Assembly: GCA_963847345.1 (NCBI GenBank)
Contig: CAWJZU010000035.1
Location: forward strand, 62,001-126,000
Source of the DNA: DATARH01 sp963847345
GTDB lineage: Bacteria > Pseudomonadota > Alphaproteobacteria > ATCC43930 > CGMCC-115725
Direction: 5' to 3'
DNA: 64,000 nucleotides
The notes beneath the pieces were generated by a model. The model worked only from the letters and a program-made list of their open reading frames with translations, was not told where the DNA came from and ran no database searches. The position numbers and the translations under genes are program-made. How positions within the stretch are numbered: position 1 is the first letter of the stretch; each line of letters starts with the position of its first letter. Below are positions 62,344 through 64,000 of the stretch, piece after piece.

Positions 62344-64000
62344 TCAGGCGTGGTCGACGAAGGCGTCCATGACCTTCTTGTCGCCGGCGTGCTCGAAATC
62401 GATCGCGAGCTTGTTGTCCTCGACGGCGCGGACCGTGCCGTAGCCGAATTTCTGGTGGAATACGCGATCGCCGACCGCAAAACCGCCGACCCGCCGGATC
62501 TCCTGGCCGCGACGCGGTAGCGCGGCGCTCTCGATCAGCCTCGATGGGCGCGGCTGGCGCGACGCCTGGGCTTTGTCCCTTCGGACGTTGTTCCAGTCGG
62601 CGCCCCAACCTGGTCCTGATCCCGCCGTCCATCCGCTGGACCAGTCGGTCGCCGCGCCTCCCCAAGCCGGCGTCGCTGCCATTCCCATCTCGGTTGTCAG
62701 CTCGATATGCTCGTCAGGCAATTCCGTGATAAAGCGCGAGCGCGCCGCGCTCTGCCATTTGCCGTGGATCTGCCGATTGGCGGCGAACGATATCAACGCC
62801 CGCCGGCGCGCCCGCGTCAGACCGACATAGGCGAGACGGCGCTCCTCCTCGAGACCGTTGAGCCCGGATTCCTCGATCGCGCGCAGGCTGGGGAACACCC
62901 CTTCCTCCCAGCCCGGCAGAAAAACCGTGTCGAATTCGAGGCCCTTGGCGCTGTGCAGCGTCATCAGATTGACCATGTCGCCGGCGCTGTCGGCGGCGTT
63001 GTCCATCACCAGGCTGACATGTTCGAGAAACCCGCCGAGGTTTTCGAACTCGGCCATCGCGACGACGAGTTCCTTCAGGTTTTCGAGCCGGCCCGGCGCG
63101 TCCGGCGTCTTTTCGGCCTGCCACATGCCGGTATAGCCGCTTTCGTCGAGCACGATCTGCGCGATATCGGTGTGCGGCAGATGCTCGGCTTCGGCGCGCC
63201 AGCGATCGAGCGCGGCGATGAACCCGGCCAGCGCGTTGCGCGCCGCGCGCGTGAGCCTGTCGCCAGCGATCAGATCGCGCGCCGCCTCGATCAGCGGCAC
63301 CCCCTCGGCGCGGGCGGCCGCGTGCAGAAGCTGCAAGGTCGCGGTGCCGATGCCGCGGCGCGGCGTGTTGACGACGCGCTCGAAGGCAAGGTCGTCGCTC
63401 GGCGTTCGTACGAGGCGCAGATAGGCCAGCGCATCGCGGATCTCCTGGCGTTCGTAGAAGCGCGGGCCGCCGATCACCCGGTACGGCAGCGCCAGCGCGA
63501 GAAAGCGCTCCTCGAACCCGCGGGTCTGGAAGCCGGCGCGCACGAGAATGGCGATTTCGCTCAGCGCATGGCCTTGGCGCTGCAGCGCCTCGATCTCGTC
63601 GCCGACCCAACGCGCCTCGTGCTCGGCGTCCCACAGCCCGCGCACAACGATCTTCTCGCCGCCCCCGGCGCGGGTCCACAAGGTTTTCCCCAAGCGGCCC
63701 CGGTTATGCGCGATGACGCCGCCCGCCGCCGCCAGGATCTCCGGGGTCGAACGGTAGTTTTCCTCCAGCCGCACGATCAGCGCGCCGGGGAAATCGCTCT
63801 CGAATTTGAGGATGTTGCCGATCTCGGCGCCGCGCCAGCTGTAGATCGACTGGTCGTCGTCGCCGACGCAACACAGATTGCGATGGCGCTGCGCCAGCAG
63901 CCGCAGCCACAGATATTGCGCGAGATTGGTGTCCTGGTACTCGTCGACCAGCAGATAACGGAAGCGCTGCTGGTAATGTCCAAGGATCTCCGGGTTCTGG
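62344..64000 (-). CDS. uvrD: DNA helicase UvrD/PcrA (N-terminus beyond the right edge)
   Basis: This is a superfamily 1 3'-5' DNA helicase in nucleotide-excision and mismatch repair. About 551 residues are present; the usual length is 720-800, so the Walker A region lies outside the window. Visible motifs are II YLLVDEYQDTN, III CVGDDDQSIYSWRGAE, IV ENYRSTPEI, V MTLHSAKGLEFDTVFLPG and VI RLAYVGLTRARR. A C-terminal Tudor-like domain (VGDRVFHQKFGYGTVRAVEDNKLAIDFEHAG), typical of UvrD/PcrA and absent from Rep, ends the protein. The frame is continuous to base 64000. Confidence 0.96.
   Translation of the reverse strand, partial: QNPEILGHYQQRFRYLLVDEYQDTNLAQYLWLRLLAQRHRNLCCVGDDDQSIYSWRGAEIGNILKFESDFPGALIVRLEENYRSTPEILAAAGGVIAHNRGRLGKTLWTRAGGGEKIVVRGLWDAEHEARWVGDEIEALQRQGHALSEIAILVRAGFQTRGFEERFLALALPYRVIGGPRFYERQEIRDALAYLRLVRTPSDDLAFERVVNTPRRGIGTATLQLLHAAARAEGVPLIEAARDLIAGDRLTRAARNALAGFIAALDRWRAEAEHLPHTDIAQIVLDESGYTGMWQAEKTPDAPGRLENLKELVVAMAEFENLGGFLEHVSLVMDNAADSAGDMVNLMTLHSAKGLEFDTVFLPGWEEGVFPSLRAIEESGLNGLEEERRLAYVGLTRARRRALISFAANRQIHGKWQSAARSRFITELPDEHIELTTEMGMAATPAWGGAATDWSSGWTAGSGPGWGADWNNVRRDKAQASRQPRPSRLIESAALPRRGQEIRRVGGFAVGDRVFHQKFGYGTVRAVEDNKLAIDFEHAGDKKVMDAFVDHA

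Noticed and set aside
60186..62480. A 764-residue minus-strand frame
   Set aside because: It is antisense to the orphan coxL and LLM genes, whose plus-strand motifs are clear; its His/Arg/Asp-rich composition is typical of a shadow in high-GC DNA.

Overview
This window is high-GC DNA from an alphaproteobacterium. Three things point there: a glycine-type 5-aminolevulinate synthase (C4 haem pathway), the gene order ffh-rpsP-rimM-trmD-rplS-leuC-leuD-leuB, and several palindromic intergenic repeat types common in Rhizobiales and Rhodospirillales. I cannot place it to genus. Many accessory genes (Rieske oxygenases, molybdenum hydroxylases, LLM flavoenzymes, ABC uptake systems) suggest a metabolically versatile soil or water organism.

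Layout. 1-4.5 kb: a Liv-type branched-chain amino-acid/amide ABC operon (livG, truncated at the left edge, then livF, livH, livM, livK) ending in a clear intrinsic terminator. 4.8-12 kb, mostly minus strand: mutT, argJ, a broken alpha/beta hydrolase, hemA, an SRPBCC/ArsR/truncated-haemoglobin group, a small lipoprotein and an amidase. 12-15.5 kb: a PEP-CTERM protein, a one-helix membrane peptide, uppP and a creatininase-family protein. 15.5-21.3 kb: a sugar ABC operon with two tandem paralogous binding proteins. 21.7-27.1 kb: a Rieske oxygenase followed by a 6-oxocamphor-hydrolase-like enzyme, a DHA2 efflux pump and a serine-glyoxylate-type aminotransferase. 27.1-32.4 kb: cytochrome c maturation genes ccmABCDE, an SGNH hydrolase and an MmgE/PrpD protein. 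32.8-40.6 kb: the conserved SRP/ribosomal/tRNA-modification and leucine-biosynthesis block, interrupted by a two-gene insertion between leuC and leuD. 40.6-45.5 kb: a duplicated-DTG aspartic protease and a form II CODH-like coxSLM set. 45.7-51.9 kb: a large dihaem cytochrome c, a GMC oxidoreductase, and a convergent two-subunit Rieske dioxygenase. 52-55.6 kb: an export operon (AI-2E family, HlyD, DUF2955) with a perfect FNR/FixK box upstream. 55.6-64 kb: two LLM oxidoreductases, a flavin reductase, an orphan CoxL-like protein and uvrD running off the right edge.

The most striking overall property is the number of single-base reading-frame breaks. At least 16 lie in otherwise well-conserved genes (livF, livK, a sugar-binding protein, leuC, coxL, a cytochrome, a GMC oxidoreductase, hlyD, a hypothetical gene, a second coxL), and five or more lie in the broken hydrolase. 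Most are +1 insertions. Because they hit core genes such as leuC, uncorrected sequencing error is more likely than mass decay. I therefore give full-length coordinates across the breaks and mark each one.

No rRNA, tRNA, CRISPR array, complete insertion sequence or prophage was recognised.
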